DNA of 64,000 bases from Hutsoniella sourekii ATCC 700629 (lineage in GTDB: Bacteria > Bacillota > Bacilli > Lactobacillales > Aerococcaceae), in assembly GCF_000518205.1 (NCBI RefSeq), contig NZ_JADD01000009.1, positions 38,667 through 102,666 of the forward strand, read 5' to 3'. The notes under the pieces are model-generated. The model saw nothing but the letters and a program-made list of their open reading frames with translations, was not told the DNA's origin and did no database searches. Below are positions 26,011-35,430 of this stretch, one piece after another. The stretch's first letter is position 1; every line of letters starts with the position of its first letter. The position numbers and the translations under genes are program-made.

Positions 26011-28062
26011 TTAATCCTCCTCTTGGAATAAATCTAGCTGGTCGGCCTGATCTTCAAGCTTCTCTTCTACATCCAAGCTTGTGGTGGTCTGGTTCTCATT
26101 AAGGAGTGTGTCCTCCTCAGCCAAGGTGAACTGAACATTCTCTTCAATCCACCGACGACGCGGTTCTACTTTGGATCCCATCAAGGTAGTCAAACGGCGC
26201 TCAGAAGCTGCCGAATCATCGATGGTCACCCGGATAAGGAGGCGGGTTTCGGGGTTCATCGTCGTCTGCCATAATTGGTCTGCGTTCATTTCCCCTAGAC
26301 CCTTGTAGCGTTGGAGGATATAGCCTTTGCCAATCTTTTGGATCGCTTCATCCAATTCCTCATCGGTCCAGGCATAGGCTTCCTTGTAAGACTTGCCCTT
26401 CCCCTTAGAGATTTTATAGAGCGGTGGCATGGCCAAATAGATCCGTCCGGCCTCCAAGAGTGGCTTCATATAACGATAGAAGAAGGTCAAGAGTAGGACC
26501 TGGATATGGGCCCCATCCGTATCCGCATCTGTCATAATAATGACCTTGTCATAATTGGCATCCTCTAGGTTGAATTCGCTACCAACACCAGCCCCAATGG
26601 TGTAGATCATTGTATTGATTTCTTCATTCTTAAGAATATCGTCCATGGAGGCCTTCTCAGTGTTAATAACCTTCCCTCGCAGAGGTAGAATCGCCTGGTA
26701 ACGACGGTCCCGACCCAGCTTAGCTGATCCTCCTGCGGAGTCCCCCTCCACCAAGTAGAGTTCATTCTTGGAAGCATCCTTGGACTGGGCCTTGGTCAAC
26801 TTACCTGAGATTAATTTCTCTTGCTGGGACTTCTTCGCCCCAGACCTTGAAGCGTCCCGAGCCTTGCGAGCGGCTTCTCGAGTCTGACGAGCCTTAATCG
26901 CCTTGCGCAAAATCATTTGCGAGAAGGCCCCATTCTCATTCAAGTAAGACGTAAGAAAGTCACTAATAAAGCTCTCAACCAAGCGTCTAGCCTTAGGTGT
27001 TCCGAGCTTGTCTTTGGTCTGACCTTCAAATTGCAAGTACTCTTCTGGAATCCGTAGGGATAAGACCGCTGTTAAACCTTCCCGGACATCACTTCCTTCT
27101 AGATTCTTGTCCTTTTCCTTGAGTAGGCCAACCTTGCGACCATATTCATTGAAGGCCTTGGTAATTCCAGACTTCATGCCCGTCTCATGGCTACCCCCGC
27201 CACCTGTTCGAACATTATTAGCAAATGACAGGATCGTCTCAGAATAGCCATCATTGTATTGCATGGCAAAGTCGATCTCAAAACCATCCTCTTCCCCAGA
27301 TACCGATGCAATCTCTCCCAGGGTATCCTTTTCTTCGTTGAGATAGTTGATAAAATCTTCTAGTCCTTGTTCATAGTGATAAGTCTCACTCTTAGCCTGT
27401 CCTTCCTCATCAACTTGCCGTTCATCAACCAAGCGAATCGAGAGATTCTTCAAGAGAAAGGCCGATTCCCGCAATCGCTCACTAATCACACTGGCATCCA
27501 CTTGACGCTTGCCGAAGATCTCAGGATCCGGCATAAAATGAACACTTGTTCCTGATGGCATGGACTTGGCGATCTTCTTGGATTCCAACTTGCTGACAGG
27601 CTTGCCCCCATCTTCAAAGCGCATCCGGTATTCCTTACCGTCTCTATGAACCCGGACTTCCAGCCAAGCCGATAAGGCATTAACCACGCTGGCACCTACA
27701 CCGTGGAGTCCCCCGGCAGACTTGTAGCCTCCTTGGCCGAACTTACCTCCAGCATGAAGCACAGTAAAAATAACTTGAATTGTCGGAATACCGCTCTCAT
27801 GCTGGCCAACCGGCATCCCACGGCCATTATCCTTGACTTCAATACTGCCGTCAGAATGGAGAATCACTTGAATCGCATCACAAAAGCCCGACAAGGCCTC
27901 ATCCACTGAATTATCAACGATCTCATAGATCAAGTGGTGGAGACCCCGTTGGTCAGTGGATCCGATATACATACCCGGCCGCTTACGGACGGCATCCAGG
28001 CCTTCTAATATTTGGATAGCTTCATCGCCATATTGATTTAAATTAGTTTTTGCTGCAACCAT
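26011..28062 (-). CDS. parE: DNA topoisomerase IV subunit B
   Basis: 683 residues: GHKL ATPase domain ([35 protein letters not shown]), transducer, and TOPRIM domain ([23 protein letters not shown]). It supplies ATP turnover for topoisomerase IV. Immediately upstream of parC with a 1-bp gap; divergent from plsY, the usual Firmicutes arrangement plsY/parE-parC. Confidence 0.96.
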   Translation of the reverse strand: MVAAKTNLNQYGDEAIQILEGLDAVRKRPGMYIGSTDQRGLHHLIYEIVDNSVDEALSGFCDAIQVILHSDGSIEVKDNGRGMPVGQHESGIPTIQVIFTVLHAGGKFGQGGYKSAGGLHGVGASVVNALSAWLEVRVHRDGKEYRMRFEDGGKPVSKLESKKIAKSMPSGTSVHFMPDPEIFGKRQVDASVISERLRESAFLLKNLSIRLVDERQVDEEGQAKSETYHYEQGLEDFINYLNEEKDTLGEIASVSGEEDGFEIDFAMQYNDGYSETILSFANNVRTGGGGSHETGMKSGITKAFNEYGRKVGLLKEKDKNLEGSDVREGLTAVLSLRIPEEYLQFEGQTKDKLGTPKARRLVESFISDFLTSYLNENGAFSQMILRKAIKARQTREAARKARDASRSGAKKSQQEKLISGKLTKAQSKDASKNELYLVEGDSAGGSAKLGRDRRYQAILPLRGKVINTEKASMDDILKNEEINTMIYTIGAGVGSEFNLEDANYDKVIIMTDADTDGAHIQVLLLTFFYRYMKPLLEAGRIYLAMPPLYKISKGKGKSYKEAYAWTDEELDEAIQKIGKGYILQRYKGLGEMNADQLWQTTMNPETRLLIRVTIDDSAASERRLTTLMGSKVEPRRRWIEENVQFTLAEEDTLLNENQTTTSLDVEEKLEDQADQLDLFQEED

Positions 28063-28126
28063 ATAGTCACCTCTTTATTATTTGCACCCTTAAAGTTATC
28101 ATAGCACAAGAATAGTCGCAAGACTT

Positions 28127-28135
28127 ATTATAGCA
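28127..28135 (-). promoter_or_regulatory. Probable extended -10 promoter of parE-parC
   Basis: Minus strand TGCTATAAT (28127-28135): consensus -10 with the TGn extension; no good -35 is seen. Confidence 0.45.
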
Positions 28136-28199
28136 CACAAAGGCGCTACTAATTAATCAGCGATTATGATAAAATGACCTCATAACGGAGGTGGAATCC

Positions 28200-28820
28200 A
28201 TGACATTATTATCCATTATATATATTCTGCTAGCCTACTGTATCGGCTCCATTCCCACGGGCGTTTGGTACTCTAAGCTGATTCATCAGACTGACGTTCG
28301 CACCCTTGGATCCGGCAATAGCGGAGGCACTAACATTGGCCGGAATTTCGGACGGACCGGAGCGATCATCGTTATCGCTATCGATGTGCTCAAGGGCTGG
28401 ATTCCGCTCCTACTGGCCAAGTTCCTCTTCCCAGGTATGGATGGAGTGATCATGTTGACTGGTATTGCTTGCGTTCTCGGTCATGCTTATACTTTATGGG
28501 CTGGTTTTCGTGGAGGCAAGGTCGTGGCTACTTCCATTGGGGTCCTCTTGGGCTTCAACTTCTTCTTAGCCCTCGCCATGGTCCTCGCCTTGGTCATCTT
28601 GCTGATCATAACCAAGATGGTCTCCTTGTCGGCCATGGTCAGCTATGGCCTAGCCGCCATCTATATTGCTCTAACCTACCCGTCTCTTAGTTATAAGTTA
28701 GGCTTTCTCGCCATCTGGCTCTTTATGATCTACCGCCACCGGGATAACGTAAAGCGCATCCTATCCGGCACCGAACGCCAGGTGAACTTAGAAGCCATCT
28801 TCTCCCTACGGAAAAAATAA
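28200..28820 (+). CDS. plsY: Acyl-phosphate:glycerol-3-phosphate acyltransferase
   Basis: 206 residues from ATG 28200; GGAGG lies eight bases upstream and would overlap the alternative GTG at 28191. An integral membrane protein with five or more hydrophobic segments and the PlsY motifs GSIPTG, GSGNSGGTNIGRNFG and GHAYTLWAGFRGGKVVATSIG. It makes lysophosphatidic acid from acyl phosphate, the first step of phospholipid synthesis in Gram-positive bacteria. Divergent from parE. Confidence 0.95.
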   Translation: MTLLSIIYILLAYCIGSIPTGVWYSKLIHQTDVRTLGSGNSGGTNIGRNFGRTGAIIVIAIDVLKGWIPLLLAKFLFPGMDGVIMLTGIACVLGHAYTLWAGFRGGKVVATSIGVLLGFNFFLALAMVLALVILLIITKMVSLSAMVSYGLAAIYIALTYPSLSYKLGFLAIWLFMIYRHRDNVKRILSGTERQVNLEAIFSLRKK

Positions 28821-28857
28821 ATTTAACTAGACCGGAAATCTAATCAAAAAATACTAA

Positions 28858-29086
28858 AAGCGAATCACAGGCACCCTTGCCTATCATCCGCTTCAAAATA
28901 ATTTATATATAAATGAACTTGCCTAGAGTTGAAAGAATAGCTGCTTAGGATCAAAACCATTGTGCCTTTGCACTGGTGAATTGACCAAGCAAATAAGCCA
29001 CCGAACCTTATCCGGTGGCTTAACTTTAGTTGCATGTTCATTTTTTGTTTGATTCGATCTTGAGATAGTAATACCTCAAGATCGAA
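28858..29086. other. Gene-free stretch between plsY and the binding-protein gene with three hairpins
   Basis: No gene is apparent. Three inverted repeats stand out: AAGCG...CGCTT with an AGGCA/TGCCT core (28858-28893), AAGCCACCG/CGGTGGCTT (28995-29021), and a perfect 12-bp stem TTCGATCTTGAG/CTCAAGATCGAA (29053-29086). The second is the best candidate for a shared terminator of the convergent genes; none has a strong U-run. Confidence 0.5.
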
Positions 29087-29097
29087 CTAGACTTTAA

Positions 29098-29910
29098 TTA
29101 ATTAGCACCTGTTTCTTCGGCTAACTTAACATTGCGGTTGAAGATATCTTCAAGTTCTCCAGAATCCTTTAATTCTTGAAGTACCTTGTTAATAACATCC
29201 ATCAACTCTTGGCTATCTAAGTCCGTCACAATCGCTGAGCCGTCTGGATTTTCTTCAACTTGAAGATCCATTAACTTAGCTGTTGTGTCAGGATTTTGTT
29301 GGTGGAAGCTTTCAGTAACGATGCCATCGAACAAGACAGCGTCCACCCGTCCGGCCTTCAAGGCTTCCACAAGGTCACCATTTTTGTTCATGGAAGTTAA
29401 TTCAGCTTCAGGGAATTTTTCTTTGGCTAGAATTTCTTGCGAATTCCCTTTTTGAACACCGATCTTAGCATTTTTGAAGTCGTCTAAGCTCGTGTATTTA
29501 TCCGCATCTTCCGCACGAACCAAGAAGCGGCTGTTGGTTTCGTAATAAATATCAGAGAAAAGCACTTGTTTAGCACGTTCTTCTGTGTAAGTCATCCCCG
29601 CTAAGGCCATGTCAATCTTACCAGACTTAGCTTGTTGGATCAGGGAATCAAAGGTTGTCTCCACAATCTCTAACTCAACCCCTAATTCATCCGCAATCTT
29701 CTGGGCAATCTCGACGTCAACCCCTACAACTTTAGGTTCGCCTTGAGACATATCCACCCATTCAAATGGTGGGAAGTCTGGGCTGGTTCCCATGATTACC
29801 TTGCCACGGTCTTGGATATCTTCCACCGTCACCGCTTGAGCTTGGGGAACGACCAGAACAAAGGCTAGAAAAGTAACAATCATGACTAAGTTCCGCATCA
29901 ATTTCTTCAT
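29098..29910 (-). CDS. Amino-acid ABC transporter substrate-binding protein (SBP_bac_3), solitary
   Basis: 270 residues: a signal peptide (MKKLMRNLVMIVTFLAFVLV, likely cut after AQA) and a family 3 solute-binding domain (GKVIMGTSPDFPPFEW, DVEIAQKIADELGVELEIV, DMALAGMTYTEERAK). Such proteins bring polar amino acids to an ABC importer. There is no lipobox Cys, which is unusual for a Gram-positive binding protein, and no permease or ATPase gene is next to it, so it may be released or may serve a transporter encoded elsewhere. The specific amino acid cannot be told. Confidence 0.88.
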   Translation of the reverse strand: MKKLMRNLVMIVTFLAFVLVVPQAQAVTVEDIQDRGKVIMGTSPDFPPFEWVDMSQGEPKVVGVDVEIAQKIADELGVELEIVETTFDSLIQQAKSGKIDMALAGMTYTEERAKQVLFSDIYYETNSRFLVRAEDADKYTSLDDFKNAKIGVQKGNSQEILAKEKFPEAELTSMNKNGDLVEALKAGRVDAVLFDGIVTESFHQQNPDTTAKLMDLQVEENPDGSAIVTDLDSQELMDVINKVLQELKDSGELEDIFNRNVKLAEETGAN

Positions 29911-30001
29911 ACTTTTACCTACTTTCTTTAAATGATGCCTCTATTATAACTAAAGCTTGGGGGATGTGCAATCTATGCCCATCAAGGCTGACCTTTCTCA
30001 A

Positions 30002-30030
30002 TTGTACTTTTTCTCAATTAGTCTTATACT
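30002..30030 (+). promoter_or_regulatory. Promoter of the Orr-like racemase gene
   Basis: TTGTAC (30002-30007), 17 bp, TATACT (30025-30030), then AGGAGG (30039-30044) before the start. Confidence 0.75.
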
Positions 30031-30051
30031 AAGCTACTAGGAGGTTATTCC

Positions 30052-31164
30052 ATGTCTATTATTACACCTTATCCCCAATTGTTGATTGATTTAGCCAAGG
30101 TTAGGGCAAATGCAAGAGCACTAAAAGCTCTCAATCAAGAACAAAACATTGAGACCACCATTATTACCAAGGGGGTGGCTGGTGACCGCCAGGTGAGTCA
30201 AGCTATTCTAGAAGCTGGTATCTCTTCTATTGGTTCTTCTCGCCTAAGTCATCTGGAGACGGTTAAAAGCTTAGATTCCACCATTTATACCTTAATGATC
30301 CGCATTCCCATGTTGTCTGAATTAGATCAGATGCTTGAAGTCGCAAATGCCTCGCTCCAATCCGAGCTAGTGACTATTCAAGCAACAGACCAATTAGCTC
30401 AAGACAAAAGTCAAGTCCATGACATTATCTTAATGGTTGAGTTAGGTGATTTGCGCGAAGGCTTCCTCCATCCACAAGAATTGGTTGAGGTGGCTAAGCG
30501 AGTAGAATTTGACTGCCCCGGCCTCTATCTTAAAGGGATCGGAAGCAACTTGGGTTGCTATGGATCTATTCGCCCGACCCGCGAGAAGATGGAAGACTTG
30601 AGTGAACTTGCTCGCCAAGTCGAAGCAGCCATCGGTAGATCTCTTGATTGGGTCTCGGGTGGAGCTTCTACTAATATGCCCCTAGTTCTTAATCAATCCA
30701 TGCCAGCTAAGATCAACCACCTCCGCCTGGGCTATGTCACCTATTCAAGAGGTTTGGAGGCTGATTTTGACTTTTCTCTTGAGCAGACCCAAGACGCTGC
30801 CTTCCAGATTCGAGCCGAGATCATTGAAGTCAAGGACAAACCCAGCCATCCAATTGGTGAAATTGTTGCCGATGCCTTTGGCCGGCGACCTGTTTACCAA
30901 GATATTGGCACCCGAAGACGGGCTCTTTTAGCACTTGGACGCCAAGATGTCGGAGAATTAGAGAAGTTAAGCCCTCTAGACAGCCACATCACCATCGTTG
31001 GAGGATCTAGTGACCATCTGATTGTGGACCTTTCTAACTGCCAAAATACCTACCAAGTCGGTGATCAGCTTGACTTTGTGCTCGACTATGAGAACATCCT
31101 CTATGCCATGAATGCTCAAGACTTGAACAAGCAATATAGTGATGATTCTAATTCTAGCCTATAG
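30052..31164 (+). CDS. PLP-dependent amino acid racemase, ornithine/alanine racemase family
   Basis: 370 residues of the alanine racemase N-terminal barrel type. The N-terminus YPQLLIDLAKVRANARAL and the Lys in IITKGVAGD give the pyridoxal-binding pattern. MVELGDLREGF, GSNLGCYG, SGGAS(T)NMPL and ASDHL-type GGSSDHLIVDL match the Orr (ornithine racemase) subfamily. Likely reaction: interconversion of L- and D-forms of ornithine or a related amino acid. Monocistronic with promoter and terminator. Substrate is inferred from subfamily resemblance only. Confidence 0.8.
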   Translation: MSIITPYPQLLIDLAKVRANARALKALNQEQNIETTIITKGVAGDRQVSQAILEAGISSIGSSRLSHLETVKSLDSTIYTLMIRIPMLSELDQMLEVANASLQSELVTIQATDQLAQDKSQVHDIILMVELGDLREGFLHPQELVEVAKRVEFDCPGLYLKGIGSNLGCYGSIRPTREKMEDLSELARQVEAAIGRSLDWVSGGASTNMPLVLNQSMPAKINHLRLGYVTYSRGLEADFDFSLEQTQDAAFQIRAEIIEVKDKPSHPIGEIVADAFGRRPVYQDIGTRRRALLALGRQDVGELEKLSPLDSHITIVGGSSDHLIVDLSNCQNTYQVGDQLDFVLDYENILYAMNAQDLNKQYSDDSNSSL

Positions 31165-31192
31165 CCGGACTGGCGAAATCAAAATAAAATTC

Positions 31193-31257
31193 AAAAAAGT
31201 TCCCTCACTCATCTTGAAGCCAGTGCCTAAGACAAGTGAGGGAATGTTTGTTTTTGG
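31193..31257. terminator. Bidirectional terminator between the racemase and epimerase genes
   Basis: TTCCCTCACT (31200-31209) pairs with AGTGAGGGAA (31235-31244). T-rich runs follow on both strands (GTTTGTTTTT on plus, TTTTTTGAA on minus). Confidence 0.85.
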
Positions 31258-31297
31258 TCATTATTCCAACCAGCCCTAATAGAAAGGCTTGAGATTG

Positions 31298-32194
31298 CTA
31301 GTTGATCTTCTTATTAAAGGTCATTGTAAAGCCGTGGGTGGCCAATTCATGTGGTCCTACTTGAGAGATACTATACTTGTCTTCAAGATGACCACTGGCA
31401 TCCTTGGAATCAGCAATGCCCGACCAAGGCTCAATACATAAGAAGCCCGCTAACTTAGGATAAGGAGTCCAAATACCAATAAAGTCCATATTATTATGGC
31501 TAAAGTTAATCTCTACTTGGTTGGCCTGATCCACCAAGCTCACTTCAGTAGTCTGAGGAAGTTGATAGATAAAGGTATCAGCCTTAAAGTCTTCATGAGC
31601 CACTTGCTTGAGGCCGATATTAGTATAGCTCTGCCGGTTCTTGTTGATTAATCCTTGATCATTAAGCGGTAAACGCAAATAGAGTGTCTCTGGATCGAAT
31701 TTGACATATAGATCCTTGAAATCAGGCTCTTCTTCCCCTTCCTGAAGGGAAACATTAAAGGCTGGGTGAGCACCGATCGAATAATAGAGGGGTTCATCAA
31801 GGCTAGGATTTAGAATTTCATAACTCACACTTAACTTATTATCATAGAGGACATAATTAATTTGTAAGCTAAACTCAAAAGGATAGACCTTCATCGTCTC
31901 TGGCGTACTCTTCAAGTTAAAGCTAGCGGTAGAATCCGTCACACTTTGAACGTCAAATTCTAAGTCACGAGCAAATCCATGACGGCCTAACAAGTAAGAT
32001 TGGCCTTGATATTGATAACGGCCATCTTTTAAATTACCAGCAATCGGGAAAAGATTAGGTGCCCGACGTCCCCAATAATCGGGGTCGCCTTGCCATAAAT
32101 ACTCATAAGCGGCATCATTATCATAGATGGACTGCAATTCCGCTCCCATCCGGCTAATCTTGACTGTTAAATGGTCGTTTTTTAATTCTATCAT
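31298..32194 (-). CDS. Aldose 1-epimerase family protein (LacX-like)
   Basis: 298 residues from ATG 32192-32194; a GTG five codons earlier lacks a proper ribosome site. The beta-sandwich family signature is visible in NLFPIAGNLKDGRYQYQGQ, LGRHGFARDLEF (conserved His), GAHPAFNV (catalytic His) and CIEPWSGIADS (conserved Glu). It resembles the LacX/YeaD branch that interconverts anomers of sugars or sugar phosphates. It follows hslU by a few bases at the end of the xerC-hslV-hslU unit, where codY is found in many Firmicutes. Confidence 0.88.
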   Translation of the reverse strand: MIELKNDHLTVKISRMGAELQSIYDNDAAYEYLWQGDPDYWGRRAPNLFPIAGNLKDGRYQYQGQSYLLGRHGFARDLEFDVQSVTDSTASFNLKSTPETMKVYPFEFSLQINYVLYDNKLSVSYEILNPSLDEPLYYSIGAHPAFNVSLQEGEEEPDFKDLYVKFDPETLYLRLPLNDQGLINKNRQSYTNIGLKQVAHEDFKADTFIYQLPQTTEVSLVDQANQVEINFSHNNMDFIGIWTPYPKLAGFLCIEPWSGIADSKDASGHLEDKYSISQVGPHELATHGFTMTFNKKIN

Positions 32195-32211
32195 CCTCAC
32201 AAACCTCACTT

Positions 32212-33648
32212 CTATAAGATATAATGACTCAAATCCTTGTTTTCAACTATTGGATCTAATTTATCCTTGACATAAGCGGCATTAATTTCTACCTGAACAA
32301 TCCCGTTATCGGATGCTTCAAATAAGAGCTCTTCCAACACGGTCTCGATAATTGTGTGCAAGCGTCTAGCCCCGATATTATCAGTATGGGTGTTCAAGTC
32401 CACAGCATATTCAGCCATTTGACTAATGGCATCTTCCGTGAAGACCACTTCCACGCCTTCCGTCGCTAGTAAGGCCTGATATTGCTTGGTTAAGGCATTC
32501 TCTGGTTCTTCTAGAATCCGCTTGAAGTCATCGCCTGTTAAGTCATCCAAGTTGACCCGAATTGGGAACCGTCCCTGTAATTCTGGGATCAGATCCGAAG
32601 GCTTGCTGACGTGGAAGGCACCACTGCCGATAAAGAGTATATGATCCGTCTGGATGATTCCATACTTAGTCTGAACTTGTGTTCCTTCGACAATTGGTAG
32701 GATATCGCGTTGGACCCCTTCCCGGCTAACCTGACCGCCTTGGGAGCCTTGACCATTGCTGGCAATCTTGTCAATCTCATCAATAAAGATAATGCCTCGT
32801 TCTTGCGCCAGTTGCAGGGCTTCTTGGTGGATGTCTTCTTGATTAATCAATCGATCAGCCGCTTCTTCGGTTAAGAGTTCAATCGCTTCAGCGACAGTGA
32901 CCGTGCGTTCCACCTTCTTCTTAGGTGACATAGAATTCAAGGTCTCTTGAATATCCATCATTTGCTCCATAGCTGGATTCAGGCTATTTAATTGAACCTT
33001 CTTCTCCTCCAATTGGATCTTGACTTCTCGCTTGTCAAGCTTGCCCTCAGCTAACTGTTTTTTTATTTCGCGGCGACTGGAGGCAATCTCTTCTGTGACT
33101 TCTTCCTCTTCTTCACCACTGCCATCCATTAAGTTACCCGCTCCAGGTAATTGGTTCAACATCTCAAAGAATTGATCAAAACTACCTGCTTGAGGATTAG
33201 CTGAAGATTTGGCTTGTCCTTTTGGCTTCTTGAGGCCAGGCTTCAAGATCTTAGCTAATTGGTCTAGGGCTTGATCTCTAGCTTCATCTGCTACTTCTTC
33301 ATGCTTAAGACGGCGAACAATGGTGATCGCATTCTCAACCAGGTCCCTAACCATGGACTCCACATCCCGGCCCACATAACCTACTTCGGTAAACTTCGTC
33401 GCTTCCACCTTGATAAAGGGGGCGTTAGCAATATCAGCTAAACGACGAGCAATTTCGGTCTTACCTACCCCAGTTGGTCCGATCATCAACAAATTCTTAG
33501 GTTTAACTTCCTTTTGCATCGCGGCATCAAGACGCAACCGACGCATACGGTTTCTTAAGGCAACCGCAACTGCCCGCTTGGCTGAAGCCTGGCCAATAAT
33601 GTACTGGTCCAAGGCTTGCACTATTTCTCTAGGACTTAATTGATCCAT
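32212..33648 (-). CDS. hslU: ATP-dependent protease ATPase subunit HslU (ClpY)
   Basis: 478 residues: AAA+ domain with Walker A GPTGVGKTEIARRLA, pore loop GYVGRDVES, Walker B IIFIDEIDKIA, a variable I-domain rich in Glu/Lys (about 130-240), and the C-terminal LSHYIL-type tail (DLSHYIL) that inserts into HslV. It unfolds substrates for the HslV protease. Directly downstream of hslV (9-bp gap). Confidence 0.97.
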   Translation of the reverse strand: MDQLSPREIVQALDQYIIGQASAKRAVAVALRNRMRRLRLDAAMQKEVKPKNLLMIGPTGVGKTEIARRLADIANAPFIKVEATKFTEVGYVGRDVESMVRDLVENAITIVRRLKHEEVADEARDQALDQLAKILKPGLKKPKGQAKSSANPQAGSFDQFFEMLNQLPGAGNLMDGSGEEEEEVTEEIASSRREIKKQLAEGKLDKREVKIQLEEKKVQLNSLNPAMEQMMDIQETLNSMSPKKKVERTVTVAEAIELLTEEAADRLINQEDIHQEALQLAQERGIIFIDEIDKIASNGQGSQGGQVSREGVQRDILPIVEGTQVQTKYGIIQTDHILFIGSGAFHVSKPSDLIPELQGRFPIRVNLDDLTGDDFKRILEEPENALTKQYQALLATEGVEVVFTEDAISQMAEYAVDLNTHTDNIGARRLHTIIETVLEELLFEASDNGIVQVEINAAYVKDKLDPIVENKDLSHYIL

Positions 33649-33657
33649 TCTCTCCTC

Positions 33658-34185
33658 CTATTCAAAACTTTCTACAATAATATTGTCATTGGTAAAGATA
33701 TCAATCTCACTAGCAATTTGCAGGGCTTGACGGGCTGTCTCTTCAGCTGATAAGTCAGGGGCTTGGCGAATCATCGCTCGGGCAGCTGCCAGGGCATAAT
33801 TGCCCCCCGAGCCAATGGTTAAGACCCCATCATCAGGAACAATCACTTCACCGGTTCCACTGACTAGGAGTAACTCATCCTTGTCCATCACGATTAGCAT
33901 AGCTTCTAACTTCTGCAAGGTCCGGTCGGTCCGCCAAGATTTGGCCACTTCAATGGCTGCCCGCGTGAGTTGCCCTTGGTGGGCTTGCAGCTTGCTTTCA
34001 AACATTTCTGATAGGGTAATAGCATCTGCTACCCCACCGGCAAAACCTACCACCACTTGGTTATTGAAGATCCGGCGTAATTTCTTAGCTCCGCCCTTCA
34101 TGATAACTGACTCACCCATGGTCACTTGACCATCGCCAGCCATGGCTAATTGATTATTCTTCTTGACCGCACAAATTGTTGTCAT
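33658..34185 (-). CDS. hslV: ATP-dependent protease proteolytic subunit HslV (ClpQ)
   Basis: 175 residues, N-terminal [20 protein letters not shown]. After removal of Met, Thr2 is the catalytic nucleophile as in E. coli; Bacillus CodW uses Ser, so this is the Thr form. The proteasome-like fold is supported by [10 protein letters not shown] and [15 protein letters not shown]. It forms dodecamers with HslU caps. Located between xerC and hslU. Confidence 0.97.
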   Translation of the reverse strand: MTTICAVKKNNQLAMAGDGQVTMGESVIMKGGAKKLRRIFNNQVVVGFAGGVADAITLSEMFESKLQAHQGQLTRAAIEVAKSWRTDRTLQKLEAMLIVMDKDELLLVSGTGEVIVPDDGVLTIGSGGNYALAAARAMIRQAPDLSAEETARQALQIASEIDIFTNDNIIVESFE

Positions 34186-34191
34186 GCTTGA

Positions 34192-35118
34192 TTATTCCTC
34201 CTCTGAATGTCTACGCGCTCTGGGAAAAGCTTGCATATAAGCTTTCTTAAGATTGTCTTTAGTAATATGGGTATAGATCTGGGTGGAAGAGAGGTCTTCA
34301 TGCCCCAGCAATTCTTGAACGGACCGCATGTCTGCTCCATGATTCATTAAATGACTGGCAAAGGTGTGGCGGAACTTGTGGGGGTGGATTTTTAGTTTGT
34401 TGCCCCCTTCTTGACTCAGTAAATTCAAGATGCGTCTAACTTGGTCCTCACTCAAGGCCTGCCCCTTATCAGATAAGAAGAGATGGTGACTTAAGTCAGG
34501 ATCAGCCCCTAAGGCTAATAAATGGGGACGCTCTTCCTGGCAATAATTCGTTAGAGCCTCAATCGCCGCATCACCCACAGGAACAATTCGTTCCTTGTCC
34601 CCTTTACCTCGAACTCGGATGATCTGATTTTGAAAGTCAACTTGATAATCTTCCAGACCCACTAGCTCAGCGACCCGCATCCCCGTCGCATACAAAAGCT
34701 CAATGATCGCCAAATTACGCTTGGGGTTAGCTAACTTGGATTGTCTGGCTAGTTGGAGGATCTGGTCAATCTCCGCTTCATAGAAGAAGTCGGGCAAACG
34801 GTCCCGCTTAGACGAATAATGGACCAATTCCATGGGATTATGCTCAATCCAGCCCTTACGCAGGCTGTACTTAAAGAAAGTGCGCAAACTCGATAATTTG
34901 CGCGCCACACTGGTCCGTTGAATCCCCTGTTCATGTAAGTATGCAATAAACAAGCGGATATCTGTATAAGCCAAGTCAGCTAAATTCGTAGGATCCGTTG
35001 AATCCACGAAGCCCTTGAATTGATCTAAATCACTGGCATAGGCCTTAATCGTTTGCTTGGAGTAACGCCGTTCCACTTCAAGATAAGTCAAAAATTCATC
35101 AATCTGACTATTTTTCAT
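34192..35118 (-). CDS. xerC: Tyrosine recombinase XerC
   Basis: 308 residues with a SAM-like N-terminal core-binding domain and a C-terminal catalytic domain. The active-site set is visible: Arg in ATGMRVAELV, Lys in VRGKGDKERIVPV, H-x-x-R in HPHKFRHTFASHL, His in LLGHEDL and the nucleophile Tyr in STQIYTHI. With its partner it resolves chromosome dimers at dif. First gene of xerC-hslV-hslU, the arrangement known as codV-clpQ-clpY in Bacillus. A consensus promoter lies at 35155-35183. Confidence 0.93.
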   Translation of the reverse strand: MKNSQIDEFLTYLEVERRYSKQTIKAYASDLDQFKGFVDSTDPTNLADLAYTDIRLFIAYLHEQGIQRTSVARKLSSLRTFFKYSLRKGWIEHNPMELVHYSSKRDRLPDFFYEAEIDQILQLARQSKLANPKRNLAIIELLYATGMRVAELVGLEDYQVDFQNQIIRVRGKGDKERIVPVGDAAIEALTNYCQEERPHLLALGADPDLSHHLFLSDKGQALSEDQVRRILNLLSQEGGNKLKIHPHKFRHTFASHLMNHGADMRSVQELLGHEDLSSTQIYTHITKDNLKKAYMQAFPRARRHSEEE

Positions 35119-35154
35119 CTTAACACCTTCTTTGACAATCCTTGACTTTCATTT

Positions 35155-35183
35155 ATTGTACCGGCTAAAGTGCCTTCTGGCAA
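35155..35183 (-). promoter_or_regulatory. Promoter of xerC-hslV-hslU
   Basis: Minus strand TTGCCA (35178-35183), 17 bp, TACAAT (35155-35160). Confidence 0.75.
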
Positions 35184-35285
35184 CCAAAAGCTTCCCTTAA
35201 ATTAAAACAATCACTAAATGTTCACAAATTTTTAATGTTTAATCCTGTGACTAGTAGGCCTCTTAAAGCTCCGGGATTAAGAACG

Positions 35286-35406
35286 CAAAAAGTCGAATCC
35301 TTTTGTTGCTCATTAAGGGGGCAGTCAGGGCAACGAGGCCCTTAAGACGATCTCCTACAACAAAAATCTTCGACTCTTCTTGTCAGCCGGTCCCCTAGAA
35401 GGGACC
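35286..35406 (-). terminator. Long structured region after topA: terminator or structured RNA
   Basis: The stem is built from AGTCGAA/TTCGACT, TTTTGTTG/CAACAAAA and TTAAGGG/CCCTTAA blocks (35291-35375), with an apical GGGC/GCCC and a U-run TTTTT at 35286-35290 on the minus strand. A separate GGTCCC/GGGACC hairpin lies at 35389-35406. It fills much of the 312-bp gap between xerC and topA. It ends topA transcripts at the least; a 6S-like or other small RNA is possible but not shown. Confidence 0.6.
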
Positions 35407-35430
35407 CATTGGCAAGCATCTGATAGTTTC

